Below, piece after piece: positions 1 through 12,671 of a DNA stretch of 64,000 bases; the first letter of the stretch is position 1; every line of letters begins with the position of its first letter. The DNA is taken from assembly GCA_013365365.1 (NCBI GenBank), contig JABVXU010000213.1, forward strand, positions 1 to 64,000. The letters are read 5' to 3'. This stretch comes from Cruorifilaria tuberocauda (Eukaryota; Nematoda; Chromadorea; Rhabditida; Onchocercidae). A program made the position numbers and the translations under genes. Below the pieces are notes generated by a model. It saw only the letters and a program-made list of their open reading frames with translations. It did no database searches and was not told where the DNA came from.

Positions 1-1077
1 CAAACTTGCATCATAAATCGATGAATTTTGTATAGAACAATGAAGCAGACATTCAATACTTCTATCAGTGATCAAGTGTTGAAATAATCTGTTGGTCATC
101 AAACCACAGGGAATATTCATCGTTCTGGTTTTTTGAAGTAATAATTAATACTTGCGCAGAAATTCTGTTGTTATGGTTAGCACAAATTTCATTTTACTTT
201 ATCAAATGCAGAACGTATAGTGATTATGATGAAAACTTCTGGGATGAATACAGTAAAGAGTTAACTCACAATCCAAAAAATTGCTTCGTATCCAGATTTC
301 TATTAATTGAACAACAATCTTCCTGGATTCTTCATATAAAGTAATTTTAAGTATAGTACAAATGAGCACAATATAATTTTGTGACAACATGAATCAGTTT
401 AATTAAGCTAATTCTAGACGAAAAAAATATGGGAGGATGTTAATATAGTTCAGTCGCTGACCGTGTATTTTGTTATGTGTTTGTTAATTATAAAAATATG
501 AATTATTTCAAGAAATTTACAGAAATTAACATTGTCTTACCAATGAAAACAATTAACGATTTTTTGAAAATGAAAAGAATTGCAATTTGCTAAGTATACT
601 TCCAAACTTTCATCATAATAAGTCAATCTTTATATATTGTTATAAAAAACAACTGAAAAACTAGAGCTAATTAAAACCAATCTTTATTGGGAATGCAAAA
701 GAATAAATTAAATTTGATATTATTATAAATGAATATTGATCCATTATTATTTTTAAGTACAAAGAACTCTTAACTGCTAAATTTTAGCCTGGATATAAAA
801 TTAATGCTAATAACAGTAATAACTATAATCAAGACTTCACCTTCCCCTTATTCCAGAATACCAAAAATCTAATACACATAATTAATTCGTGGCCGAACCA
901 TTCATACAGAATTTATGGTTCGTCCAGGCAAGCTTGTCTCTTGAAAATCAATGATATGGAGTGGTTGGCGTGATCTTTGGCTACTAGACTGTGATCGTAG
1001 AGTTAAATTAGCTGATTTAGGATGTCATTGTTTCAGGATAAATGAGGAGGTGAATCACACGATTTTATCATTTTTAG
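1..1077. other. Intergenic / 5' flank of the DPF gene
   Basis: A+T-rich DNA with many stops in all frames. I see no gene here. The last part (about 890-1077) is less A+T-rich and ends in a T-rich acceptor (tttttag, 1071-1077) just before the DPF start codon. It is therefore the likely promoter/outron, or it could hide a short upstream non-coding exon. Confidence 0.5.
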
Positions 1078-1083
1078 GTTGAG

Positions 1084-4000
1084 ATGATATCGGAATCGTT
1101 GTACATAGAAATGATGAAGAATTGCTCGAAATGGAACAGTCGGGTAGAAACAGAACGAAAGGGTCGATACACGGTGTTAGATCCTCAGACTGGGATAGCG
1201 CAACATCCTTCTCATCATGCTGTTTACGAACTCTCTAACCGATATCCACCATCGAATCCTTCGCAGGTTTACTGCATATTTTTTTAGTAAAATGAAGTAT
1301 TGGTAAATGTTTTATAAAGTTTTAAAACTCCTTGTGTTAATGTCATTACTGTATCAAAGAAATATCGAGGTATTTCTCTACCGAACAAACAGAAGTAAGC
1401 AAGAAACGAAAAAGGGAAAAAGAATGACGCCCAAGAGTGCTGCACTTTCCGTTTAATATTTCAAAATTTGGTGGTCTTACTTTCGCCTTTTAAACTTGAG
1501 GTAGCTGATCATTCATTATTTTTTTGTATAGAGTCTAGTACTGCTGCGAAAATGGCGTCAAATTAAAAGTTGCAACTTTGTTTTATGTTTGTACTAGCAC
1601 TTTTGAAACCCGCCAATATATTTCTGAAGGTCGTATTGCTAAAGCAGTAGTGTTAAGAATCGTTGCTGCTTTTTTCTCATTATCATCACAGTTATTGTTA
1701 TTATCTTGTTTTTGTTGTTGCAGTTATAGTTATGATGTTGAAATAATTCCTGTCGTTGTGGTTTTAGTTTTAGTGCATATATTATCGTCCTCTTCATTGA
1801 TTGTTTTTGTTATTTGTATTTTAACTAAAGTGATTGTGATATTTTCATATTACCTAATTTTTGTGTCACTTTGTATCAAATATTATTTTTTCACATTTCA
1901 CACAGTCTTCACACCCACTTCACATTATTATTCATCCTAACTGCAAATTTTCTTAACAGTATTGCACGTATGGTAGCAGGCGTTGGAAAAAACGAAAATC
2001 AGCGCCAACATCAGATGCAACCGAAATGAAATATATATTAGAATGTAATCCAGCAATTAGTGATGTGATAAATCAAGCCAGTTCAGCCGGCCAGGGTAAC
2101 TGTCATAATCTTATTCTTTTCTTTTTTTTTTTTTGTTTCAAGTGATTGCATAAAATTTTTTATTAATAAGAAACGAACTTTGCGTTTCACCATTCCAGCA
2201 TTCATATAAATTATCAGGACTTTCAATCTTTTTTCAGATCCCACTGATTTTCAATCGCTAACAGCGATAGCGAATTCATCATTGGAAAATCATTTTACCG
2301 AAAAAAAAAAAGTTTATGTAAGTCTCAACTTCAGTAATTTATGTACGACATTTTACATAGGAAGAAGAAAATGACCGGTTTTCAATTTATAGTTATTCAT
2401 TTCAGTTTGTGTGCAGACTTTTTAAAGAAGTCTATTTCGATTGGACTAATTTTTTCTTGATCGTGAAAAGAAAATTTTATAAACGTATCAGCGAATAGAG
2501 CTATTGACTGTGGACAGGTTAACATCAGTTTTTATTCATCTGTTGGTTAGGTTTTGATGAGGATTTTGATAATGGTATTTCTGTAGATCATGAAGGAATC
2601 GGGAGTAGATATGGAAGTAGAGGAAGCAAGTGAGGAAGATCCTGGCGAAGCTTCAGATGAAGAGGAATGGTCAGATGGAAGGAAAAAACGTAAAAGGCGA
2701 GGTGCTCCAGGCGGGAATCGTGGTGGGCGCAAAAATACTGCAACCTTATCAGTCAATATACCGCCCACGCAGGGATTTACGCCAGATCCCAAACCTTTTT
2801 CATGTAATTGTAAGCGTTTCAGGATTTATGGGAATTTTTTTATCCATAGATAGTTTCCATTTCTAGCGTTGATGACATTCTAGCAGATTATCCTTTTTCT
2901 TGCAATGAATTATAATTTTGGTAGTATTTTTGGCGTTGATTTCTCAAATTAAATACTCCAAGTTTATTTTAATTGGTTCATCTGCATATTCTTTCAGTAT
3001 GCGGTGCCAAATATAAAAGTCGTCCGGGTTTAAATTATCACCGAGCTCATGTGCATGCAGATAATGTCAGTCCATCAACAACGCCCCAACCAGCACATCG
3101 TATTGATTGATTCTTTTGCTTTATTGGTTACCAGTTTATTTATTGCTGAGGGATACAAACATCTGAGTAGTTGTCATCTCCGGGTAGCATCCAGAACTTT
3201 CTCAGCTTATCATCACAACGATTCATACGGGTTTACTTTATCAATAACTGTATCAAAAAATGCTTGTTTTCGGTGATACACACATTTGTTGTTATCCATT
3301 TGCTTTCGGAAATGTCCAATTAGTATTTTATATATATATATATTAATAAGTATAAAAACTTTCTCCAATGAGCTTTTTTTCGGCAGTAACACAACAAAGC
3401 GTAGTATTTTGAAGAAATCGAAAAAACTGAAGGCATTTCATATTTGGAACCATCAGAAGGTCGGAGATGCTTAATTTTTAAGGTGGCTAATGGATTGCAA
3501 TATCGAAGACACGTGAAGATAGGCACATGTTTCCCATCCCAGGACTGTCACATGGATAAAAGTTCGTCACTAAATAGAGGAACAGATGCAGAAACTATTA
3601 CAGCTGTTTTGGAAGAAATGCTACATCCATTATAGCATGCTTAAATTAGCATATCTGTGTTGCTTGCGGGTTGCTCATCATGAGTGATTTTCAGTGTTGT
3701 CGCCGAGTATCGATGTGTCCACAGTTTGCGACCTGTGCTTGGGTGATTGCAACCAGAACAAAAAAACGATGAAGCCGGAACAGCTTATTAGCTGTCATGA
3801 TTGTGGAAGATCAGGTAACCGTGTTGCAGCATACATATCATGTTATCATGTTATGAATGTGTCGTAATATGTATTTCTTGGTGTTATTACTTTACATCGT
3901 CCAAGTCGTTTATTGCAACGCATACTTTGACCCTAATAGCATAAATTAAATTTATTCATTTCGTGTAAGCCATGTGTGTGGAGTTTATGACGTCAATTGT

Positions 4001-4596
4001 CAGAAAACGAGTGATTTTTATTTTAATATCGTTACAGAAAATTCTCAGCTGTGAAATTAAATTCACTACAATCTTCATGTGGATATTGTATTTTGAATTC
4101 TAATTTATTTGTCGAACTGTGAGTTTCAAATCTTTTTTATAGGCCATCCAAGCTGCCTTAAATTCACGGACAATATGCTTACATCCACTGGCAAATATGG
4201 TTGGCAGTGTATTGAATGTAAAAGCTGCGCAATTTGTGGATTCTCAGATAATGACGTCAGTATTATCTTGAGTTGCAGTTCCGATTTGTTCTCTCTAGTA
4301 TTAATTTAGCAGCGTTTTAGTTTCCGTAAAATTCATTGCAAGATGTGTGCTTTATATTTATATATTATTTTTCTTTATATATTTATATATTTAGTTTCAG
4401 GAAAAATTGCAGATTTCAAAGAAGATATATTTTCCAGGATCAGTTGTTATTCTGTGATGATTGTGATCGCGGCTTCCATCTTTATTGTTTGCGACCACCG
4501 CTTCCACAAGCTCCGGAAGGAGAGTGGAGTTGTCATTTATGCCAGAAGCAGTTTGGAGCACAGGCATCGCTTCCAGCAATAAGTACCAAGACATGA
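1084..4596 (+). CDS. dpff-1: DPF/requiem (d4) family double-PHD-finger protein
   Basis: Nuclear chromatin protein. DPF proteins are histone-acyl-lysine-reading subunits of BAF/SWI-SNF remodellers. Exons: 1084-1266, 1960-2095, 2238-2317, 2587-2809, 2998-3099, 3695-3814, 4143-4255 and 4438-4596, giving 371 aa (human DPF2 is about 390). Residues 1-80 are the requiem N-terminal domain, including the R-R-W-K-K-R-K basic motif. An acidic stretch and then a basic Gly/Arg stretch lie in exon 4. A Krüppel C2H2 finger has ligands C206/C209 and H222/H227. Tandem PHD fingers span about 253-354 with the Cys/His pattern of the family (CDLC, CHDC, CIEC, CAIC, CDDC, CHLC). The start ATG lies 6 nt after a T-rich acceptor (1077), so it may be trans-spliced. 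The least certain junction is the exon 5 donor (gtattg at 3100). A gtcagt donor at 3065 is an alternative. Confidence 0.94.
3405..3635 (+). other. Open, coding-like stretch inside DPF intron 5
   Basis: A 76-codon open frame ending in TAG lies between DPF exons 5 and 6. It is less A+T-rich than the flanking intron. An internal T-rich acceptor (taatttttaag, ending at 3482) would start a phase-0 exon, which matches an alternative phase-0 donor at 3065. It could be an alternative last exon giving a DPF form without PHD fingers, a small unrelated exon, or chance. I recognise no domain. Confidence 0.25.
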
Positions 4597-7195
4597 ATAT
4601 GCGTCCATTCTACCTGCACCTGCACACTTAAATCTTCCACCATATCCTCAAATACCACTTGCATTTCGATGATCTGTAATGTAATGTTTCTATTTTTCAT
4701 ACTCTCATTTACATACTAATTTACCGGTAAAATAATTTTCGTTCTTGGTCAATTGTAAGATTTTCTGCTTTAACAAGCTTTTTTTGGTTGAGCATTTGAA
4801 AAAAATCAAAAATTGATCAGTGAGCTAACTTAGTGCTATATGCCATCAAACCCACTTGGTAGCATAAAATTATAAATGCTAAATTTTAGAATTTAGGGAG
4901 TGAAAGGTTAATGAATATTTTAATATCATACTGGCGTTGATATATTTGTAATGAGAACTATATCTGAACGGGTTATCCAAAGCACTATGATATATTTACC
5001 GCTCGAATCTTATTGACACGTCGCCGTTCAAAGGATTCAAATTGATTTTGCAATGAGAAAAATTAGGAATTAATAAGAAATTTTATGCGATATTATAATA
5101 AGTGCTTTATATAACATACTGACAGAAATATCATTTCATTTCAAATTTATGTTTTCAGTTATTCCGAATTTATTTTTTCAATTTTACTGATACACTGACT
5201 TTGACTTCTGCGTCATTTACTGTTACGATAAATTTGTCATTTGCAGTTAATTGTTTATTGTTGATATTCCAAATGACAGAAGTAAATCAACAATAACTGT
5301 GAAATATCTTCAAATTTCTTGATGAGGACGTGAAGTTATTATGCTGCTATAATTTAAATTTCTTCTAAATTTGGTGAGACCAATTATTTGCATATGGCTC
5401 TAATGGTACGTACAATTTATCTCAGATCCATCCCCTTTTTCACACTTGATCATGCTTACAGAAATTTGCAACAGATTTGGTCAATGGCATTCAATAAAAT
5501 TTGTGTGGTACCCCGCTTGAAACAATTCTATTTCTACCTATTCTTGAGTCAGGTCCTTTTCCACTACCAATATTTGCTTGTTTTTATTGATTTTTCTGCA
5601 ATTCCTACCACTACTAATTACTTACTACTTACTATTGCTACTACTCTTTTCATCAGAAGTTTTCGTACCGCTATATCATTTTAAAAAATTAGCTCAAATA
5701 TTTCCTCAGCAAGAAGAAACTATTCATGTTATTATCCGTCAGTTTTATTTATATTTCATTCCTAATTATGCAGTTATTCGTTAATTTCTGTTTGTTTTGT
5801 GAAAAACTCTTTTATACCGATTTCCCTGCTTTATGAAAATTTTGATATTATAATATTCATTTTGATGAAGAAAGCTGGTAAATTAGTGAAATAGATTATT
5901 TCAAGCTTCTGAAGATTCTGCATCAGTCACACTTAATAAAATATAACTGTAACATCAGTGTTATATAATATATAACAATAGTTGGGGCATAATGCTTTTC
6001 CATTCTGAAATTTAGCTTCAGAGTAGAATAAAATCATTATATTTTTAATGTTTGAAGTTTTTAAGAAAGCTGTTTTCCGTGACTTCTAATGGAAATAAAT
6101 CATCAGAAGTAATTTTTAGAAAGCAACGATTATTTAATTTAAGATAAATTTATTCATACATTTACCGTTTTACTAGCTTTATCAAAAGGAAAAGAATGTT
6201 AATTAAAGTTCAGTTTCTGTTCTTATGACCATCTTAATCCCAAATTCGTTATCACTAATCTGGAAATCATGTAAATAGTCATGTTAAACTTTAAAATAGA
6301 TTTAATTATCAATTATCAAATATCGAATTTCATGCACGCCAAAAAAATGGCTCTTGAATTGATCTCAGTGATTTTTTTGAGTGTATCTATAGACCAAAAT
6401 TTTTCTAGAAGACAAGTTCAGTAACAGTTTTTAGATCAAAAGGCGCAGTTGTTAGTATTCGAAAGCAAGGAAATTCACTATGTAAATTCATATCGAATGA
6501 ATTCATTCAATTTATATTTCATCATCGAATGAAGAAAAATGATCAAATTTTGTTAAACTATTAGATGTTCCAAGTGATCCATTGATTGTTAACAATTATT
6601 TGAAGACCATTTCATTAACAAACAATTTTATTACAGTATATTAATAAATTGACAAATAAGTGTTTCATTCTTGATTATCCGAATTTATGAAATTAGTAGT
6701 AAAATGAAGTGCAACAAAAGCAATAATATTGGGCATTTCTCGAGAGATGAAGAATCCATAAGTTTGTCCACTTTTCAAATGCTACTAAAGGTCATTAGTG
6801 ACTGTTTCATTAAAGTAAAACATTTAAACCTACTATCGTTTTATAATCAGAAATATCAGCCGTGAAAATAACTGAAAGTGTCAACAGGAAACACCCAGAA
6901 AATTCGATGATTATATATTCATATGATAATATGATTGAACAAACAACGAGTGCAATTGCGTGTTTCAATGTGCCTATATTTATTTTTCTAGTAACTAATA
7001 GTTATTTCAAAATTATCAGAGCTGTTTTATAACTGAAACAGTTAGAATTTGGATGAATTGAAAACCGATCATCATATTAATTAAAATCTTCAGAAATTCT
7101 GTTGACTGTTTCATTTAAAGTAAAAGATCTCCGATAAATTCTATAAATAATAAAAAAACAATATTTAGACAAATTTTTTCTGTTTCTCACAACAG

Positions 7196-7320
7196 GTTTA
7201 AGCGATTCGTTGAATACTGTCAGAAAAGTAGCGCTTAAATCGACAGATATAGCTGGGCAAAGAAAACAGCTTCCACTCCCGATGTCAACCAATCCTTTTC
7301 CGTTGAGCGGGAATGAATGA
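7196..7320 (+). other. Orphan exon-like island with strong acceptor
   Basis: A T-rich tract and cag (ending 7195) are followed by an open frame entered in phase 2 that stops at TGA 7318-7320 (about 41 residues, no low complexity). Composition is clearly less A+T-rich than the surroundings. The opposite strand is also open here (7077-7349), so the direction is not certain. No product is recognised. Confidence 0.25.
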
Positions 7321-10300
7321 TTCATTGTTCTTATGGGACGTAAAGTCATAGAAAAGCTTTTACTGTTGAAGATAATTGTGTTAATTGCAATGACAGCAAG
7401 GAAAAAGGAGGAAAGTGAGTGATAAAGTAAAGATTAAAGAGTTAAGGTAATCGGAAACAAAACTTTGCGATCATTGATTGAGTGTAGGAAATAAATGTGA
7501 AGAGAGGAAATAAAATGATAAGAATGAACGATTAATGAAATGATTACAAAATATTATTGCTTTATAAATTATCACAGTTTTAGTTTGGTGAAATAAAAAA
7601 AATGATGCATTCCACACGATATTTCTATTTTAACGTTGCAGTAAGCAGGAGGATGATATGATATTTCATAATTCTAAAACTATATATCATTTATTTTTAC
7701 CTAATTTTTTGTTATGACATCAATAAGGATGACGAAAAACGAAAAACAAAGGTATGGAAAATTTATCAAAAAAAGTTTTATGTTAAATGAAATAATTTAT
7801 AAATCGGAATATACAAATTGAATACGTTAGAAACATTAGAAATTGAATGAAAAGTAAAATTTTTATGCAGAGAATGCAATTAATAATTAGTCTTTTGCAG
7901 AATTTTAGAACTCGATCACGGTAACCTTATCATTCTATGAAATATATTGGAAGTGTTATCATTATTTATCAGTTTCTCTGCTTTTATCAGAAGATTATCG
8001 TAGGAGGAAATTTCAAGCAGTGCTGTTTACAATTGAATTCTTTTTCATCAATTATTTTCGAGCTCCACATCTGTCAGGTTTTGATTGATGATGGTTGTTG
8101 GAGGAGAATGAGAAGTTGTACGGACAGCAGCAGCATTTCTTTCATACACCTGTTCTGATCCTTCGGAAAGAATTTGTTAATTAGTAAATATTTCCTGTTC
8201 AATTCGATAAGTTTTCACATCTATAATAATAACAATAATGTCAAATTTAGCTCATTTTTTCATTTCCTATTCGATATGCATTATTTCTCTTATCTCATTT
8301 CTTCTCTTAAATTTCTTAAATTCGAAATGTTAAGGATGGCAATTAGAAGGCGTGAAAAACGAATTCAAAATGCTACTACTCACAAAGGTGTGAAATTTAA
8401 ATTTCGTGCGTTGCTTGTGGAAATATGCCAAGATTGAATGAATTTAATAGCTAATATGAAATATCTTGTATAACCGATTCATTTCCCTCTTTTCCGGTAA
8501 ACAAAGTCAGTATTTTTTCTGAATTAAGAAATTTTGTATTGAGAAGGAAGAATAAATGACCCTTAAGCTATAATTTATTGTGAAACAAAAAAGACTTCTG
8601 CTGTGTTAGTGATGGAAATTTTTGTTCATCAAAATACGACTCAGTGATTACTATGTGTCCATAAAATGTAATGCCAAATTATCGAACTGTGGGCACTTTC
8701 ATTTCTTTCTTCAAAAAGTTTTCTTGATCCTCAAAAAGGCAACATGGCTCATCTCTCGACATTTTAAGTAATTTATATAAGAGGAACCAATTGTATTTTA
8801 TGAGCTATATAGAAATTAAAAAGTAAATTAATTTTTCCATTAATTATTGAATTATTTTTTAGCAAATATATCTCTTTTATTACAATAATTAAAATTGATA
8901 TTGCTTTAAAAGTCTTTTTTCAGTTGTTGAAAGTTGAGAAATTTTTCATATTTTGGCATTGCTTCAATCTTTTCCATTGAGAATTGAATGTGGAAACGTT
9001 AAAAAGAAATTCTCGTAAAGGATTTTAGATTTTTCTAGCTGATTCGCATGAAGTTTCACTTTTAATGGGAAAAAGCTAAACGAATAATCGAGTTAATTTC
9101 AAATCTTTAATTGAAAAAGCGAATAACTCCACCGATTACTTTTCAATCAAATTACTTTGTTAGATGTTAGAAATACAATATTAGCAACACTACGATTTTC
9201 AATACTTGCGTGATATCAATGTCAGACTAAAAAACGCTACTTCTAATGCTTTAATGATATTTTGATCTCATTCTATTCCAATTTAGCTATTTTTAAGAAA
9301 TTAAATTACGCTTCTTCCTATCTCGTTTTCGTATTAAACATTTCATAAATTATTCGATGCATAGTATAACGAATTCTTCATATATGGTTTGCTTCAAGAA
9401 TCATTTAATTTGGCGAAAATTATATATTTTAAGTGACTTCGGCACCACATTCTGCAAAAGAAAAAAATTCGTTTACGGCATGCATTAATGGAGAAGTAAA
9501 CATTTATTGCACTTACTTAAATTCAACAATTTATTATTTTTCCGAAAAGTATTTTATAGCAAGAATACAAAGATAATATAAAATATGACTGATTAATTAG
9601 GGGAAAATTAAAGAACTGGGAAAAATGCAGAATTAATTTGTATAATAATTTTCTATACAATTTCAGTAGCAACAAAGATACACTTGAGAGAAGTTCTGGA
9701 GCATTCTCAGGCCTAAAAGGAGCCTTTATCGCTTCATTTATTTCATTACTGATTTTGGGACGAGAATGAAATGAGGCGACAAACTTTTAATTCATTCAAG
9801 GAAATAATCAACAAGGACTCCATACTTTTTCATCACTTTCATCTTTTATACTGTAAAATTATCCAACTATTTCTTTTCTACTTTGCCATAATGTAATTAA
9901 TCCACTTTCTTCCATTAATTTCATTTATCAGAAATTTGCAAAGCTATGAAAAGAAAAAAGAAGAAGAACTATTCATTTCAATATAACAATTTTATGCTTC
10001 GGCTAATCGATAACACATTTAATGAAACGGCGAGAAGAGAAAAGTCAAATGGAAATATTTTGAAATGGAAATATAAATTGTTTATTTTACTTCTCAAATT
10101 TTAGTTCTTGAAAGATTTAAATAACATTTAGATAAATTGCCATCCAAAGGAGGCATTCTTTGTTTACAAATTATTTTTCATTCAAATTTTCTTCCCTGTT
10201 TCCTACAATAGCTATTCAATATTTTGGTAATTAATAAACTAATTAAAATTTTCAAAATTATAACATCATAAATTTTAATCAAATCTGCTTTCATTCATAG

Positions 10301-12649
10301 CCGTTATCCACCATCTTTTGTGCTAATTTTAGTTTAAAATATTTTAAACTATAAAATTTGCTAAAATAGCTAGAAAGAACGTAATATTAAAGACTAACTT
10401 GAAAAAAATAAAAATATTGAAAACGGATAATCAATAAATCTATCTTCAGGCGCAACTTTCTTCGAGCAATATTTCCTGTGTAGTGAAGTCCTATGAATTT
10501 CTTCAAAATTTCAAACTGTTTCAAATTTTCGATTAATTGAATCTTAACGTTTCAATTTTTTTTGAAAGAAATGATTAGTATTCAAGGTAATTATTCGAAT
10601 AATCTCAATTTTTTTTAAATATGTTGAATATTAATCTTATGATTTCGTTTACTCTACAAAATAATGTTGATATGCATTGAATCGGATTTTATACTTTCGT
10701 ACCGCGATTTCGCGGGTAACTCATTCCGATTAGTCTTATTATTATTCACATACTTGCAACTTTATTATAATAAATTATGTCGGAATCGAACTAGAGAGTT
10801 TTTAATTATGGCTGCTATTTCTGCTAATGTTATTATTACAATATATGTCAACTAATGGTGCAAAAACAATATATTTCATATTTTTTATGTGGGAATTTAT
10901 TTTCAATTGTTCATTTAATTATTTAAATATTTGATGTGATATCGATGAATAGAAATATCGGAAAGGTATTCATGTTTGAGATGAAAATCTTCAACTCTAA
11001 ATTAAATAATATTAGAAAGATTAATATCATATCAAAACTTAGTCCTCGCCGTGCACTTTTCATTTGAATTTTTCTCGATAATAAATGAATATTTTGAATT
11101 TATGTGAGAATACAAAGTGAATTTCTTTTTTAGTAATTTGTTAATTTTAAAATGTTTTGAATTTAAGTATGAACCCTTGATAGTGAGCAAAACAAAAGGG
11201 AAATAACGTAGTATAACTAATTCATATTCATAGAAATTTAAATAAATTATTTTTTTCATCATTCTAAATGCAAAATGTTAACTTAATAAAGAAAAGTTTG
11301 CGTTATATTACAGATTTTCAAGTTAAAAACTTCAAATATATGTTGGATTTTAATTTGCTTGATTTTTTCACTACATTTGGTAGATGGCACAAATTAAATT
11401 TTGTGTGGTATGGAGAAGAATGAGTTTTTAGAATCATTGAAGGTATATTTTGTGCAAAATAATTACACGAATATAAATTACTTAGAAATGAATCTAACAG
11501 AATTTGCTTAAATTAAAAGAAAGAGAAGATATCAGAATTTTGTTCAAGTTGAAATATACTGAATTCCAGTAAATGATTTTCTTATTGTTGTGCTGCAGAT
11601 GTAGTCATAAGACAGGAACTGATATCAATACTGACGCCGATTATTTTTATTTTTCGAGTAATTATAAGTTAATATCAAAAATGATAATTAGTAAGCAACG
11701 AACGATTAAATTTATCAATTTTTCGAAGGAAAAAAGAAAATGATGCTATTCTATTGGGCATAATTAATTTAACATCCTAGTAGTTTGCTTCATAATAACT
11801 CCATAATTATGCTTCATAAAATAAATGAATGTCAGCAAGAAAAGATATTGGGAAAATATCACGAGAAATTAGATCACAAACAAAGCTTGAACAATATAAC
11901 AAAAGTAATTTTTTATTTTAGATACTTTCATTTATGATTGGTATTTTTGATATTGATATTTTTATAAAATTTAATAAAATATACTATATAGCATACAGGT
12001 GGAAAAACAAAACAAATTCATGCTTTCATCTTTAATTTCCATTTTATCACTTCAATTCGTGATAGAATCATTCAGAGGCTGTCACTGAATTAAAAGAAAA
12101 TTATTATTAAGATTGAAATTAGCTAAAAGCGCGTTCCTGTCGGATATGAAGTTAACTATTCTTCTTCTATTAATGTGATATCTGAAAATTGCAATTAGCT
12201 CATTTAGCATGCAAATGTATGAAAACTGCAATACAAAGGATCAATAGTTATGGAAGATTAAGAGCAAACAAATGTTCAGAGTTCCCAGAAATTCAGTTAA
12301 AATTTAAATTGTAGATAAATGCAAATTTTATCATTCCTTTAAAATATATTTTTTGAAAAAAAACAATTATTTTTTAATATGTATTAAAAAGTCATCTTTT
12401 ATTCTCGAAATATCATTTCATATATATCTGATTTATCTATAATATTCGGAATGGTTTATATCAATTGAGATTTCGCTAATCACATTTGCTTCTCAGTGCT
12501 TTCTCACTTTTGTTTGCCGATTTTTCATTATCAGATTTGTGAATAATGATGTTAAGATTTCTTTTCACAGAAATATCTGATAATTATGAAATCAGTACGA
12601 ATTGGATCTGTTGTTCAGTGATTGATCCCTTAATGAACATGAACATATT

Positions 12650-12671
12650 AATTATTAAAATTTTAATAATT
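12650..12671. repeat. 22-bp perfect palindrome
   Basis: An uninterrupted self-complementary A/T sequence with its centre between 12660 and 12661. It lies in a featureless intergenic region. Palindromes of this kind are expected now and then in such A+T-rich DNA. Confidence 0.6.

Noticed and set aside
1495..1506. tgaggtag match to the let-7 family seed
   Set aside because: No complementary arm lies within 100 nt that would form a precursor, and only the seed matches.
1578..1940. 120-residue hydrophobic frame in DPF intron 1
   Set aside because: It lies within the intron, is built of T-rich low-complexity codons (Val/Leu/Phe/Ser/Cys runs), and has no splice context or family.
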